A stretch of DNA of 64,000 nucleotides from Cristatella mucedo (taxonomy: Eukaryota; Bryozoa; Phylactolaemata; Cristatellidae), in the NCBI GenBank assembly GCA_009760855.2, contig WPIO01000007.1, positions 5,431,501 to 5,495,500 of the forward strand, written 5' to 3'. Every line of letters begins with the position of its first letter. Position 1 is the first letter of the stretch. This document shows, in pieces, positions 1 to 44,595 of this stretch. A model generated the notes under the pieces. The model did no database searches. It was not told where the DNA came from and saw only the letters and a list, made by a program, of their open reading frames with translations. The position numbers were made by a program, and so were the translations under genes.

Positions 1-1639
1 TTCATTATAATGCACCTTTATCAGTCAGCAGGAAGACAGTATTTGATTAGCAGCATGCCCTGATTACAGTTGAACTGTTGCTCTCGATGAGACAAAAGCA
101 GACCAAAAATTGACCGTAAGCAGCACCTCTGGACCTGAATCCAATGTTATGTTGTGGACAACGCTGCTGGAATTATTCTGCAGCCCCGATAGTATGACTG
201 CACTGCAAGTCATCATGTTTTGGTGCTGTTAGGAATGTGCTCATATCACTGAGGCAGGAAGTAAGTCGTGGCCCTTGGTTATTGACCACCTCCTGCCTTG
301 GCCATGGTGCCTTGTTCTCATCGGAAGATGTAGTGTATTCGCTGTTGAACAGTTGTTATCACTAATAGAGTTAGCATACAGGCTCCAAGTGGTCTTAATG
401 GACAAGCATCAGAGAGAGGACAGCAGGTAGTCTGTTCGTGGGTGTGTGAATTGGACGCGACTCGCTCTGTGTGGAGAACCTAGGCCATGTTGCTGTGAAA
501 GTGTAGCAGTCATCTATCTACAGGTATAACTTATGCAAGTCTTTCTCTATTGATGTGCATATTGGCCCTATTGATGTGCATATTAGCCCAAGCGTGGTTT
601 AGGCCCCCCCCCCCCCCCCCCCCCCGCCATTCATATGGGGGGTGGAAATGTTGTAATGTGGTCCAGCACGGGTCTGCTCATAGAGTAGACTGTAAAGTTA
701 GCAAATCCAAAACGAACGACTCGAAAGCAAGCTAAATATCTATATTACCACATAGAATATGTATATCATACGGTACTTATTCTCAGTGCTGGTCAACAGA
801 GGCTCGTGCATTGAGACCGAAGCTTGGAGTGTTGACGGCTAGCGGGTGTAGTTAGACCATTATAGGCAGTCGGTTCTAGGGTCAGAGGGTGCCGTACTAT
901 GTATGATCCTAGTGCCAACAGTCATCACAGAATGAGTAGAACCTTCTCGATTGCAATGGTCAGATCCAATAAGATATTCGAATCTCCTTAACGATGGCCG
1001 ACTTGAGATCTTCGTAGCCATAGTAGGATAGTTTAAAGCAGCTTGCAAGGGCTTCGGCTTGCTCAACCAACTGAGCAGCGATTCTCGGCTTGAGATCGAT
1101 TACTGGGCTTGATGGAGTACTGGCACAGGCTCAACGAAACTAAGCCGCAGTAGCCTAGCGGAGGTGGCCTTCTTGCTGGGATTCTCTCTCGGAAGCTAGC
1201 TTTGCTCAAAGTTATTTGCTAACTGCATCCAGTACTATTCCTTAAAATAGTAAGGCATGTAAATGTTTAAATTATCGCAATTGTGCAAAGTTTTAACGAC
1301 ACAAGACAGCTGTAGCTGAGCAACTCGAGTAGGTCGCATTGTATTCTTGCCAAGCTTGGTCTGGGGGCCATGCTTCTTGGGCTCTTACTAGCAAATGGTA
1401 ATATTAGTGAAGTGAATGGAAATATTAGTGAAGTGAAATCCATTGCCACGTGAAAGCTTTGTCATGCATTACAAGACTTGCCCTTCGCTTATGCAATGTA
1501 GCTGGGTCTTCTTCCTAGGGTGTGATGCTGGTGTAGAGGTCCGAACCAGGAGCCTGTAGCATCGGCATGCCATAAGCTGAGTGTAAAAGCTCACTTGGGT
1601 GAATAGTCCTAAGCAGACAAAGCTCGGCACAAAGGCTCT
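1..1639. other. Unassigned intergenic sequence
   Basis: No gene, known repeat or RNA recognised. There is a 22-base C run at 604-625. The short open frames here lack any recognisable domain. Confidence 0.5.
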
Positions 1640-2125
1640 TTTGCTGCAAAGAAAGCGTGATCGAGTGGTTAGTTACAGCATACTCAATGACAACAGCAGA
1701 ACAAGGTTAGATTTACATGCACATGGTCAGAATGAAAATATGGTTAGCTGCAGCATAAAGTGTCAGCAGGCATATAAGCTCACAAAGGACGAACCATGCG
1801 GATCTAGTAAAAGCTTTGATAAGTAGATGCGTTTTTAGCTTCATTTTTAATGTGGTAAAGTCAGGGGATATCGTGACGCCAGTCGGAAGTGAGTTCCAGG
1901 TTTTAGAAGCATGCGAACTAAAGGCAGCGTCTCCAAAGGATTTGAAGTTCGTATATTTGAAGAGATTTTGGTATACGATTAGATTCCGAAAAGGTGGGGG
2001 TACGATGCTTAGCCTGGTAGGGGAGTAGATTTGATAAGTAGGCTGGAGCCAAATAATGAAGGAACCTAAAAATGAGCGACAAAACCTTGAAGTCGATGAT
2101 TTGCACAAGACTTGCTCGGCTGATA
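1640..2125 (-). mobile_element. LINE-B 3' fragment
   Basis: The minus-strand translation contains AFSSHASKTWNSLPTGVT, the conserved C-terminal segment of L2/CR1-type LINE reverse transcriptase polyproteins, followed by a 3' UTR matching LINE-B copies at 32580, 38572, 54886 and 60500. It is 5'-truncated and has stops. It is the core of a 280-codon minus-strand open frame (1713-2555) that is fused by chance to the SINE next to it. Confidence 0.75.
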
Positions 2126-2136
2126 AAATAAATACC

Positions 2137-2275
2137 AGCTGATTCATCTGCCTTACGGCCATCACCACCGCTTGCAGCTGCAATGAAGGATCGCCCACTG
2201 CCGGATTCGAACCCTCGACTTTGGGACCGAGGAAGTGAAAAGCAACCGCCTTACCCAGTGAGCCATCGCTGCTCA
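2137..2275 (-). mobile_element. SINE-1 (tRNA-derived) copy
   Basis: On the minus strand it shows an A-box-like GCTCACTGGGTAAGGCGG and a B box GGTTCGAATCC region within a tRNA-like head. The SINE-1 body follows, with phrases close to CAAGCGGTGGTGATGGCCGT. It matches 2988-3172 and 14088-14260. It is not a tRNA gene: the arms do not fold into a full cloverleaf and a repeat body is attached. Confidence 0.75.
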
Positions 2276-2987
2276 CCTCGTGCAGTGAGCACGAGGATGC
2301 AGCAGTTGTGGTTGGATCGCGAGAATGGCTTAGCTCCCGCTCTGTGAGACTTGCTCGTTCAGTTGCTCTTGGTAATACCTCCAAGTGTTTGGGGTTTTCT
2401 AAAAGTATGTACTCTTCCTCAGACTGGTCGTTAATGACCCTTATAAAGAATGCTGGGAGATGAGGCAGCCGCGAATTTCTTCGGCTGATGGGTGCGCCTT
2501 TATCGCTAGTGTCTCTATATCCAGTGCCAGCTGGCGCAATGTCTTGTCCTTTCACCTAGCCCTTCTGAATAGCTCTCATCTACATTGATTCGCGTTGGTT
2601 TCCCGCCCCAAAGTGGGCTTTCAGCACATAAGGGGGAATGTCAAGAAAATACTTGGAAAATCTGTCCAACAATCAACTATGTGTTTATGGTACCTTTTGA
2701 AAGACAAATATGTTGGAACTGAGATCGGAAGTTCTGACGACTTCCACCTAAAAGAAAACTGGTTATGCAAACCACGTCTAACCCGAATGTAAACTGGAAG
2801 CAACAAATCTACGAATAAAAAATTACCGATCTCTGTATCATATGCGACTTGTATACCAACTTGTCGAATCTTGGTAGATCGTGTTGTGTGAGCCTGTTGC
2901 TTCTCGGCCACTAATGTATGCCCCACCTGCAGCAGGTGGTTGAGCAACTGACTCAGTGCAGCCTTTGATGTAAGCATGTGGCCCGCC

Positions 2988-3172
2988 ACAGTGGCTCACC
3001 ACATATGCACTCCCTTATCTAGGTAAGGCGGTTGCTTTCACGATCTCGGTCCCGAGGTCGTGGGTTCGATTCCTGCAGTGGGCGAGTCTTTATCGCCACT
3101 GCAAGCGGTGGTGATAGCCGTAAAGGCTCTTCTGTCGCTATACAAAAAGAGGCTGTTTAATCAGCTAAGATT
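2988..3172 (+). mobile_element. SINE-1 (tRNA-derived) copy with (ATTT)n tail
   Basis: A tRNA-like head with a B box (GGTTCGATTCC), then the SINE-1 body CAAGCGGTGGTGATAGCCGT, and a 3' end AGAGGCTGTTTAATCAGCTA followed by TTTA repeats. It is nearly identical to 14088-14260 outside a short insertion in the head. Flanking duplications were not identified. Confidence 0.8.
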
Positions 3173-3184
3173 TATTTATTTATT

Positions 3185-3295
3185 TATCTATGGTGAGTCA
3201 GCCCCTAGCTCGTATATGTACCCGCAGGGGGAATAACGATTTGAGTCTCGTTCAGCGCCCACGTTCGCCCGCTCGTGTCTCCGTGAGACTCCACT
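3185..3295 (+). mobile_element. LTR-like fragment
   Basis: About 90 bases resemble 41930-42015: both contain a CTCRTATATGT stretch, an AATAA element, GAGTCTCGTT and end in CTCCGTGAGACTCC. The layout (poly(A)-type signal, then a short R/U5-like tail) suggests an LTR end. No coding part is attached here. Confidence 0.4.
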
Positions 3296-4329
3296 AGCGC
3301 TGCTGCAGTCGGAGACAGTAACGTTAACAATCGCTATATATGCTTGAAGCTTGTTGATGTACATATGTGTGACTTTTAAACAGCTTCATTTCCAGGGTTG
3401 GTTGGTGCCTTGTAAATTCCATAACTCAGCTAATATTTCACGTATTGGGGTGAAATTTGAAATGCGAGTTCATCTCTGCTTGTTTGACATGAGTCTGGAA
3501 TATTTTTGATTTCGGTTTGATACATTTGGTTCTAAATGTCCACGATTACGGAAAAGAAAGCTCCGGGACGTTTGATGACGTATACAGCCAAATTTATCCA
3601 ATCGAAATCAAATATATTTCAAGCGCCGGCTCAAAGGGTGCAATTCTGCTTCTTCCTCTACCGAAACGGTCCTCCAAAACAGATCAGCGTTGCCTGGTAC
3701 CGAGTCTCCCGTTAGTTTCGACCGCTTGCCAACGTCAGTTAACTTACTAGTTTGGCCGCGTGTCGCCCTGCCGGTTGTTATCACGCGGTCAGCCAGTGCA
3801 AACGACAAAGCAAGAGCAAAGCAAGAGCACGAAATGCAAATGTATTCCCCTAACTTCAGACACCGATAGCGTGACACTGCAACCCTCACGAATTCGGGTA
3901 GCGACGCAACGCACGCTATGCGCAAAGACGTGAAGCTAGCAATGCGCCGACTGTAACAACGCAGCGCTAAATATTCTGCACGCAGCGTTAACGCAACGCC
4001 TTATTAAGAAAAGCACAGCAGTAGCCTATATATTACTGCTGATACTACAGGTGACTTCCAGCCGACTCGCTTACAGGCTTACAGCAGCTCGAATGCTAGG
4101 ACTCGCTGAGCAGCAGACAGCTGCTCCCCGAGAGCTACTGTGGCCCGGCACATGCCTTTTCTAGTAGCCAAGTCATTTTTCAGACAATAATTGCTTTCGT
4201 ACATAAATAAAGTCTACATCGTGCTGCTCAAAAGTCTTTGGGCTTATCGCGGCGATTTCATAAGCGTTCAATTCAGCGGCCAGCTCATTGTTCGTAATCC
4301 AGGTTCAGCTGTCAAGCCCATCGTCCGTA
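3296..4329. other. Unassigned intergenic sequence
   Basis: Nothing recognisable; no convincing coding, RNA or repeat signal. Confidence 0.5.
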
Positions 4330-4396
4330 AAGCGCTCAGAAAGAGATTGCGTTCTCTGAGGGCGCTTTATCGAGTGCATTATTATTATTATAATTA
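4330..4396 (+). mobile_element. LINE-B 3' tail fragment
   Basis: The sequence AAGCGCTCAGAAAGAGATTG, then GAGGGCGCTTTATCGAGTGC and (ATT)n, is the terminal 65 bases of LINE-B. Confidence 0.75.
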
Positions 4397-5576
4397 CGGG
4401 GCATTGCAACGGTGGAGCGAGCTAGAGAAGCCAAATTATGGCGATCAGCTATTATTTGTGAGTATAGCGACGTAATGCGACGGTTTACCGACGAGGCAGT
4501 ATAAAAACCCGGCGCCCAGAGATTGGGGAAGTTTAAGACTGGAGGTATTGGCATTGGAGCTGACGTGATCTATAGGCCACCTTGTCATTGGAATACATCC
4601 GTAACCGTCCGCTGTGTTAAATCAAATTGTCTGCATTGTGGATACGGACTTGATATGTTGAGGTACGAGCGCTCGTCGTCACCTCCGTGTTTGTGATACT
4701 GTCGACATGCCCGCGTGCATTGGTGCAACACATACAAGTAACTAGCCGTGCTACAAGGTTCAGGCGTCGCTTGTGTTCGTAGCGCGTCGGCTGAGACCAG
4801 CACCGCTACGAGGGCTGTGTTTGCGGCCTAATCATGACCGGACGTGGAAGCCGCGCACTTCGTTCGTAACCGCACTACACATTCACGCGAAATCTACGAG
4901 TAGGGGAATCGCAGCAATCTGTAAGCCATCACACATGAAAGAGCTACTTATGGCCATAAGCAATAGCGATAATCTTTCAATCGAGCCGACATTACGCAAC
5001 TGGAGAACCACAACCCATGCAGGTGTCAGTACCGGGGAGTGAGTACTTAACTAACTCGAAGCTTTCGTCTCAAGTTTTCAGGCGTGTCGCACGCTGCTTG
5101 CCTGACTCGCTGCGGCGTCTCCTACCCGAATGCAAAAGCCACCAGCTTTAGCTCTTGTTTCTAGTGCAACACTAGCGTAGTAAAACGCAAGCGTATTTTC
5201 GATGGCTCTCTAAATCGTCGAGCTATGCCTCCCGTAGAGCATAGGAAATGGTGCTTCACGGCTACGCCTTTACAGCAGACAGGCTTTTTGCGTTTCTAAG
5301 ACCTAACGCTTTGGGTCGGCAATGGACGAGCGCCTTCTTGATATACGTGTCGCGCCGTACGTTTCTGTGTTGCCGAGCCAGTCTGAAGATGCGTCCTGGC
5401 GGATTGCTCACTCCTTCGAGCTCTACCGGAAAAGTGAATTAACTAGGTCTTGGAGGGCTAAAGAGCCCTCTTCTCGGTGCGCCGGGAGCTCTCTCCAGAC
5501 GGAGTCGACGAAGTTTTCTGTAAGGCGGCACCCGCTAAACCACTGAGAGCAGCGACACCTGAGGATGCAGATGTTA
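4397..5576. other. Unassigned intergenic sequence
   Basis: Moderately GC-rich. Several short open frames but no recognisable domain or repeat. Confidence 0.5.
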
Positions 5577-5735
5577 TAATAATATAACACAATTCATTTG
5601 TATAGCGTCCCAAGAGAACTTCATCTTTATTCAGGCGCTTCACATATGCCTCGGGACTCGAGCCCACGACCGCAGCCAGACTTTGGTCCCCGGGGCGAGT
5701 ACCTTAAGCACCATTGGCGCACCGATTGGCCAATA
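5577..5735 (-). mobile_element. SINE-2: tRNA-like head joined to a LINE-B-like tail
   Basis: On the minus strand the element starts with a tRNA-like head that has a B-box-like GGGCTCGAGTCCC. It continues as GAGGCATATGTGAAGCGCCT and a LINE-B-type tail with AAGTTCTCTTGGGACGCTAT. The same arrangement is seen at 46505-46640 and 18796-18925. Confidence 0.65.
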
Positions 5736-6147
5736 AAATAAAATAATATATACAAATTATTTTTTATTTAAAAAAAATATAAATAGCCGCCAAACTCTTT
5801 AGAGAGAAGACAGAGGCTTCGCGGTGGCTCCGCTCAGACGTACAGACTCGAACGTTCGTTGCTCAAAACGGAGTGAAAACACTTATCTTTTAAGGGGAAA
5901 AGATGTGCTGCTGGTCGGCGCATCCTTGGACGCATTGAGCGTGTAATGCCTGGGGGGGGGGGGGAGGAGCATGCTTGACGACGCTTACCCGTGCTGCGGT
6001 GTGTCTCCGTCGGGGGAGGAGGGGGAGAGGCGACCGCCGGCTGGCTCGAGAAAGACGCTCAAACGCCTCTCTTCTTGAGTGCTCTAATTCCACGTTGATT
6101 CCGCGGGGATACTACCGCACGCGCACCGAAAGCTACTCGGTCGTTGG
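5736..6147. other. Unassigned sequence with G run
   Basis: An A/T-rich patch (5736-5790) is followed by GC-rich sequence with a G run near 5951-5963. No gene recognised. Confidence 0.45.
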
Positions 6148-7870
6148 GTGTATGTATGTATGTATGTATGTATGTATGTATGAATGTATGTATGTATGTA
6201 TCTCCCTCAGTAACTCCACAAAGTCATAAAGACCATGTGGGTGTTACGCAGGAGAGTTTTGTATAGCGCATTCACAGCCTAAGCGGCTTTCGGTACGCAT
6301 TCGGTACCCAACAGACTTCGTCTCACGCAACAAAGAGAAAGTGGGAAGCATAGCAGAGTCAGGAGAGCAGTTGAGGTAGTGAGTAGCATAGAAGTAGCAG
6401 CTCAGGACCGCTGAAAAAGATGTGCCATAGTCGGTAGCTGGAGAGTAGATGTCGTTGCGTAAGAATTGTGGAAGCGAGTTCCACAGTCTAGGACCTGCAG
6501 AGCTAAAGCTTCTGTCGCCAACTGTCTTTAAGCGGAGGAATGGGACAGCTAGTTTATTGTTCACACAGGACCTTAGGGCGAGAACAGGCTGAAACTGATG
6601 CAGCAGTTCAGCTAGGTATGAAGGAGCCAAGCCGTGGCGGGCCTTGTGGGTCAGCGTAAGAACTTTGCTCTGTATCCTTTGCTCAACCGGCAACCATCCT
6701 TGGTCTTCCAGCAAAGGGGACACGTGCTCAAACCGCTGGGGCTTGAAGACCAGCCTTGCAGCCATATTCATAGTCCGCTGTAGTGGCATAATAGCTTTCT
6801 TTGGCAGCCCAGCCAAAAGGGAATTACAATAATCAAGCCGAGACAGAACTAAAGAGCTAGTTAAATTTTTTACAAGCCACTGTGGGAGACAGCTCCTAAT
6901 CTTGGATAGGGATCGGATGTGATGGCTAGCTGTAGAGGCAGTCTTCTGAATGAAGCTTTTGAAATTGAGGCAGCTGTCGAACACGACACCTAGATTACGA
7001 GCACGTGGTGAAGGTCGCACAATAGCATCACCTATTAGAAGAGCAAAGCCTTTTAATCCAGCCACACGCTTAGGGTGTCCTATGAGCAGCAGTTCGGTTT
7101 TATCGTCATTTAATTTCAGGGTGTTTTCCGACATCCAAGATCGAATGTCGGCAAGGCAAGCATTCAGTTTTCTCAGTTGCTGCAGCAGATTCCAACGGTT
7201 TAAATGACAAATACAACTGAGTATCGTCAGCATAGAAGTGATATCCTATTCCATGGGCCTTAATCACTTTTCCCAGAGGTTGCGTATAAATGGAGAACAG
7301 CAAGGGACCAAGTACAGACCCTTGAGGAACTCCACAGGTGACCCTTCTCATGTCTGAGACCTGGCCCCCACACGACACGGATTGAACACGATCAGACAAG
7401 TATGATTTAAACCACGCCAGTGCTTCGCCTGCCAGGCCAATCGTTATTCTCAATCGTTCAAGCAGAACTTCGTGATCAATGGTGTCGAAGGCAGCAGACA
7501 GATCTAACAGAGCTAGGGCAGTGACATTCCCGTCGTCGTTGCCACGTAGAATGTCATTGTTAACACGGAGGAGAGCAGTTTCAGTAGAGTGCTGCCTCTT
7601 GAAACCTGATTGAAATGTTTCTGACATTCCATTATTTTCAATATGTTCAACTAGCTGCTTAGCAACAATTTTTTCAAGAATCTTTGATAAGAACGGAAGA
7701 AGGGAAACTGGACGATAGTTTGCTAGGACCTCTGTGTCTAATCCAGGCTTTTAAAGAATAGGTCTAACGATTGCCGATTTGAAGGACTTGGGGACGACCC
7801 CTTTTCCCAAAGAAGCATTAAAAATCTTGGTTATGGCAGGGCTAAGTTGGTCTGCCAGTGAAGACCACCT
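6148..7870 (-). mobile_element. LINE-A copy (reverse transcriptase region, 5'-truncated, young-looking)
   Basis: An L2/CR1-type non-LTR retrotransposon. Reading on the minus strand, 7627-7160 encodes an RT with LSAAFDTIDHEVLLERL, GVPQGSVLGPLLF and the catalytic [13 protein letters not shown] single frameshift near 7160-7200 leads into 7190-6480, which encodes [33 protein letters not shown] and AGPRLWNSLPQFL. The 3' UTR and a (TATG)n tail at 6148-6200 follow. The endonuclease region is missing. Only one frame break over about 1.1 kb implies a recent insertion. Confidence 0.92.
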
Positions 7871-8404
7871 TAACATCCAGTCTTTAGTCTTTGCGCCTTT
7901 GTGGAGCTAAAAAACAGAGATGCTTTACGTCGCTATCCGGTTGCGGAATATTCGTTTGCTGATTTTCTTTAAAATTTACGCTTGAAAAATCAACTCTGCA
8001 GGTTATCAAAGATTGATGACCTCATGGTAGCAACTGAGGGAGTCGCTTAAGTATGTTAAGATTCAGCTACACTTTTTCCGCTTACTGTAGCGCAGGTCGG
8101 CAGTGAGGCCAAAGGACTAATACCTGTTGAATGTTAGCCTCCAGTCCCCCGCCAAAAGCGGGGGGGGGGGAGGCGCAACCAGAGCGAAGGAGAGCGTCGC
8201 TCGAGGCCCCGAGTCAGGGGGTGCTACGTGCCCTCGGTGCTACGTGCCCTCGGTTCAGGGCGTTTCACCCAGTGAGAGCCAAGGCACTTCCACATCTTTC
8301 GTGAACAGCTGCAGTGCGGCAAGCATTCGGCGTTCGTGTTTCGGCGTAGACGGTTTCAAATGCACACTCGTTATCCATATGGAGTCGGCGATAATAATAA
8401 TTAG
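7871..8404. other. Unassigned sequence
   Basis: No homology recognised. There is a G run at 8160-8170 followed by a short direct repeat of GTGCTACGTGCCCTCGGT around 8220-8255. Confidence 0.45.
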
Positions 8405-9194
8405 TTCCAGCCTGGTTTTTAAACTAATCAGTCCACAGAGTCAGCATTGCATCGAGTGTATAACGAGCTTCTCAGGAATGAAGACATAGTTAAAGTATCG
8501 CTGCCTGTTTCACTCGATCTTACGACAGCGTTTGGGCAAACCAAGCGTGATTCAGCAATTGGAAACCTAATGCTCAAAATTGGCTCCACCAGGGTATGTG
8601 CTGTTGAATCTGCACAAAATCTATGTGTCGAGTTCCAAAGGGAACTTTCGCTAGACAACCACATCAGCTCCAAATTCAAGTCTGCCTACTTTTAGCTACA
8701 GAAAATTGCTAAAATTCGGACTTTTTTAAATAAGGATACCACATCTAAGTTGGTCCATGCATTTCTGACATGCCTTCTCGACTTCTATAACTCACTGCTT
8801 GCCGGTCTACCCGCCTATGCAATGAGGCGCTTACAGCAACTGCAAAACTCAGCAGCTAGGCTTGTCTGTCGTGAGCGGCGCAGTTGCCACATCGCGCCAC
8901 TTCTCGCCGACCTGCACTGGCTAGCAGTAAAGCAACGGATCGACTTCAAGGATTCGTCGCTCACTTTCAGGCACCTTCATTCTCTGGATTCTGCCTACCT
9001 ATCGGAACTACTCCCCACCAGGCCGTGCATAGTACCAACCAATTTTCTAACTGAATCCGTTTAGCAGCAACTCATACGAACCTCAATTCCTTTAGAGACC
9101 GTGCTTTTAGTGCAGCAAATGAAAGCGCTTAGAAAGAGATTGAGTTCTCTGAGGGCGCTTTATCAAGTGCATTGTTATTATTATTATATTACAT
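8405..9194 (+). mobile_element. LINE-B copy, internally deleted
   Basis: It encodes STESALHRVYNELL (RT palm region), then jumps by an internal deletion to the thumb region, then LLDFYNSLLAGLPAYAMRRL and SAARLVCRERRSCHIAPLL. It ends with the LINE-B tail GAGGGCGCTTTATCAAGTGC and (ATT)n. The order and motifs are those of L2/CR1-type LINEs. The catalytic YADD block is deleted, so it is dead. Confidence 0.88.
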
Positions 9195-9545
9195 GAGTTC
9201 CTAAAGCCTGGAACTCACTCCCGACTGACGTCGCGACATCACCTGACTCACCAAAATTATAAAAGAAGCTAAAATTGTATCTGTTTCTCACAGTATTTGG
9301 TGGATCCTCTCGATTTGTCTTTCGTGTGCATATGCGTGCTGTCACTGTGCATGCTTTTAATAACCATATTTGCACGTTGACAATGTGCATGTCACATCTA
9401 ACCGTACTATACTTGTTGACATGTTGATGTAACCGTCAAACATCTGACCGTGCTTCTCTTACAGCATATGTAAAGTGCCTAGGAAGGGAGAGATTAAAGT
9501 CTCCGAGGGTACTATACAAATGCATTATTCATATTATCATTATTA
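9195..9545 (+). mobile_element. Second LINE-B 3' fragment
   Basis: It begins in the conserved KAWNSLPTDVATSPDS-like segment and runs to a diverged LINE-B tail with ACTATACAAATGCATTA and a T/A-rich end. It abuts the tail of the preceding copy. Confidence 0.75.
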
Positions 9546-9853
9546 TAGCCTTTAAAGCGAGAACGTTCCCCTATGTCAAACCCGGGCGGAAGGTTAGGAT
9601 TTTCAGTTTGTGAATCTCAAGTTGATTTTATCCTCCTTCAACTTGAGAAGGTTTGCTGCCATCACAGAGCGAATCTTTGCTCTACACCGAGCTAGGAGAT
9701 GTTGAGAGAGTTCGACGTACTAGAAGGCAGAGAGTAATTAAAGCAAAAAAGTCCAGCGGCATAGAAATTACAACCTAGATTAGTCTTTGCGATTACAACG
9801 GCAAGCGGAGGAGTGTACGTTTCGAAAAGAAGTAGACCAACGAATGATCTCCC

Positions 9854-9935
<82 letters not shown>
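9854..9935 (+). repeat. (CT)n microsatellite
   Basis: About 40 CT units with one interruption near 9869. The open frames through it on both strands are artefacts of the repeat. Confidence 0.95.
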
Positions 9936-9940
<5 letters not shown>

Positions 9941-10208
9941 CTCTCTTGGCCGTCTCGCCTGTCTTTTTCCTGCATACATCCACGAAGTTGTACGCGTGCT
10001 ATGTAAGAAAACAGAAGAATCCAGCCATGAATTGTAATCATCCACTAGAGCCCCTAATGATGCAAGTGCCGCGAACGATGGTTTCTGCAAAATAGGCAAG
10101 ACGGATTACTTCAGGCTACGAACTATTTCTAACGTTTTGCTGGTATCAGCGACGCTTCGGAAAGGCTTCCGCGGGATCCGCCGCTGAGATACACTGCTGC
10201 TACGACAA

Positions 10209-10214
10209 TTTATT
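10209..10214 (-). promoter_or_regulatory. Poly(A) signal of the GH1 gene
   Basis: AATAAA reads on the minus strand, 31 bases beyond the stop codon of exon 8. It is the nearest canonical signal and implies a very short 3' UTR. Confidence 0.6.
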
Positions 10215-10244
10215 TGTCCATTATACCTAGCGTACAATTGCAGC

Positions 10245-42745
<32,501 letters not shown>

Positions 42746-44170
42746 CGACTTGCACGGCGGCGGCGATAGCCCTCTCGCGCCGAGCTCAGAATAAGCAGCG
42801 GTCGGTGGGGCCGAAAGCAGTCCGATGAGTGGCAAGTCACGTGGTGTTAGCTCTTCGCTGGTTCGTAGGTCGCGACGCCGATGCGGGACAGCAGCAGCGG
42901 GCTTCGTCAGCCGCGCGAAGTTCTCGCCGCAGCTCTCGTTGCAGCGAAGGCCTGCGACCGTTCGCCAGGTCTTCGCAATAGGGGAACGTAGACGGATCCG
43001 TATACAAGTCCGAGGGGGCGAAGGTCGAGTCGAGGGCGTCTAGCGAAAGCTGGCGAGCCTCGATCAGGTTCGCCTCAGGTCGGGCGCGCATTTGGCAAGA
43101 ATGTTGTTCGAAGAGTCGTTGGGCGTGGCCTCTTGAGTCTTGTCCCGAAACGTGTCGATTGCAAGGCGGAGGAGGGGCGGAGCTGTAGCCGCGTCCGATA
43201 TGCTGTCGCACTCTGTCGCAGAATCGCGTCGCAGGAGAGTCCCGCGCCGCGGCAAGTCATTCTCGCAAGCAGTGAAACGCTGACATGCCAACAATCAGCC
43301 GGGTCACGAACGCCGTCAGCCATTTTTAGCGGTTCCCTGAGCTCCGATCTTGAGGAGCCGGATGCGTCCCTGTTCGCGGCTTACATCCTAATATTAAAGG
43401 GGGCTGGGCACTTGAAGCCACCCAGTTTGCTATCCTGCCAGCTATCAGCCAGCGTTCCACCTGCCTAACGATCGCTCTGGCAAGCTCCGGAGTACAAAGG
43501 CCACCAGATATCGAAAAAAATACGGACTCACTATGACGTGGTACGGAGAATATTGATCGCTCACGTGTTCCACTATTGCCAGCACGCCGTCGGGCATTGA
43601 AGCTACTTTTAAGAATCGCTAGACTCGCTTCGAGGGGGAGTTTCGCTGGTATTCGAGCGCGCAGCTTCGAGACATGGCACCTGTTAAGTATGCGCCGTTT
43701 GTAGTGCATTCGCTGCAGCCTCGGAGCCGTGGCGCGAGTTCGCAATAAAATGGCAGGCGCCTGCCAACACACTGATCGATCAGTCTTCGAGGGGATGAAT
43801 ACCCAATACGGAAGGCGTGTGAGCGACCTAAAGACCCATAGCGAAGCGCTCTCTGTGCGCTCGTCTTGATGTCCAGCCGGCAGCTCAAGTAAATGCCGAA
43901 CGAGTCTCAATAGTTAGCTCCTCTTCGGCGAGCTCACTTCTTTCCGACTCGGAACGGCGCGCTGATCCTTGGAGGTGGCGCAAGAAAGTTGCTCCTCAGC
44001 GAAAGCAACTTGTGGTAGTGGCGGCGGCGGCTGCGGCGGCGGCGGCGCAGCACCCGCCGACCCCCAAGCGGCGAATCAAAGGCGCTGCCACCCCCAGCGA
44101 GTCGTCCGCGCCTCGTGAGTTTGAGAGGAGCAATCACCGTTCCTGTCGTCGCGCGCCCGGGTCGCAAAAG
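42746..44170. promoter_or_regulatory. CpG-rich 5' flank / probable promoter region of the GH1 gene
   Basis: This region is strongly GC- and CpG-rich compared with the rest of the window and begins immediately upstream of the GH1 start codon. It has a CACGTG E-box at 42838-42843 and a GCGGCGGC-type trinucleotide run near 44020-44050. Long overlapping open frames on both strands (for example 43326-43910 minus) are expected from the base composition and resemble nothing I know. I see no TATA box at a convincing distance. The promoter role is inferred from position and composition only. Confidence 0.45.
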
Positions 44171-44595
44171 GAGCAAATGTCGTCAAAGGATTTGAAGATG
44201 GTTAGAGGCTCGGCTAAATGTCTAAAGAGTCAGAAGAGCGGGTGATAGAAAATAAAGTCTAGCCCGATAGCAAAGTAGTTCAGACTGGTAGGCTGGAGTA
44301 AGTGAACTAGAAGGTCTACATGCAACCTAAGTACGACCTTTAAGGTACGACCTTAAAGTAGATGCGCTGCCTAATTGGGAGTCAGTCTGTGCACGTAGAT
44401 GAGTAGCGGCGTCGTGCGGCTGCTGCGACGTCGGTGACCGGCGCCGTTGCCGCATTGCACCGGAAATGATCGAAGGCAAGCCAAGCTGCCGAGTTTTGTG
44501 CTAATTTTAATTGCCTACTGCACCGTGAGTCACAGGAGTCGAGACCATATGTCACGAATGCCTGAACCAACTTAGATGTCGTAATGCAATATATA
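44171..44595. other. Unassigned intergenic sequence
   Basis: No gene or repeat recognised between the CpG-rich region and the LINE-A copy. Confidence 0.45.

Noticed and set aside
1713..2555. 280-codon minus-strand frame that looks like one protein
   Set aside because: It is a chance fusion of unrelated sequence, a SINE-1 copy and a LINE-B C-terminal fragment.
42746..42835. A longer N-terminus of GH1 exon 1 starting at 42835
   Set aside because: The codon there is TTG. The first in-frame ATG, at 42745, is followed directly by a good signal peptide.
43326..43910. 194-codon minus-strand frame upstream of the GH1 gene
   Set aside because: It lies in a CpG-rich region where stops are rare, overlaps other frames on both strands and shows no domain or signal I recognise.
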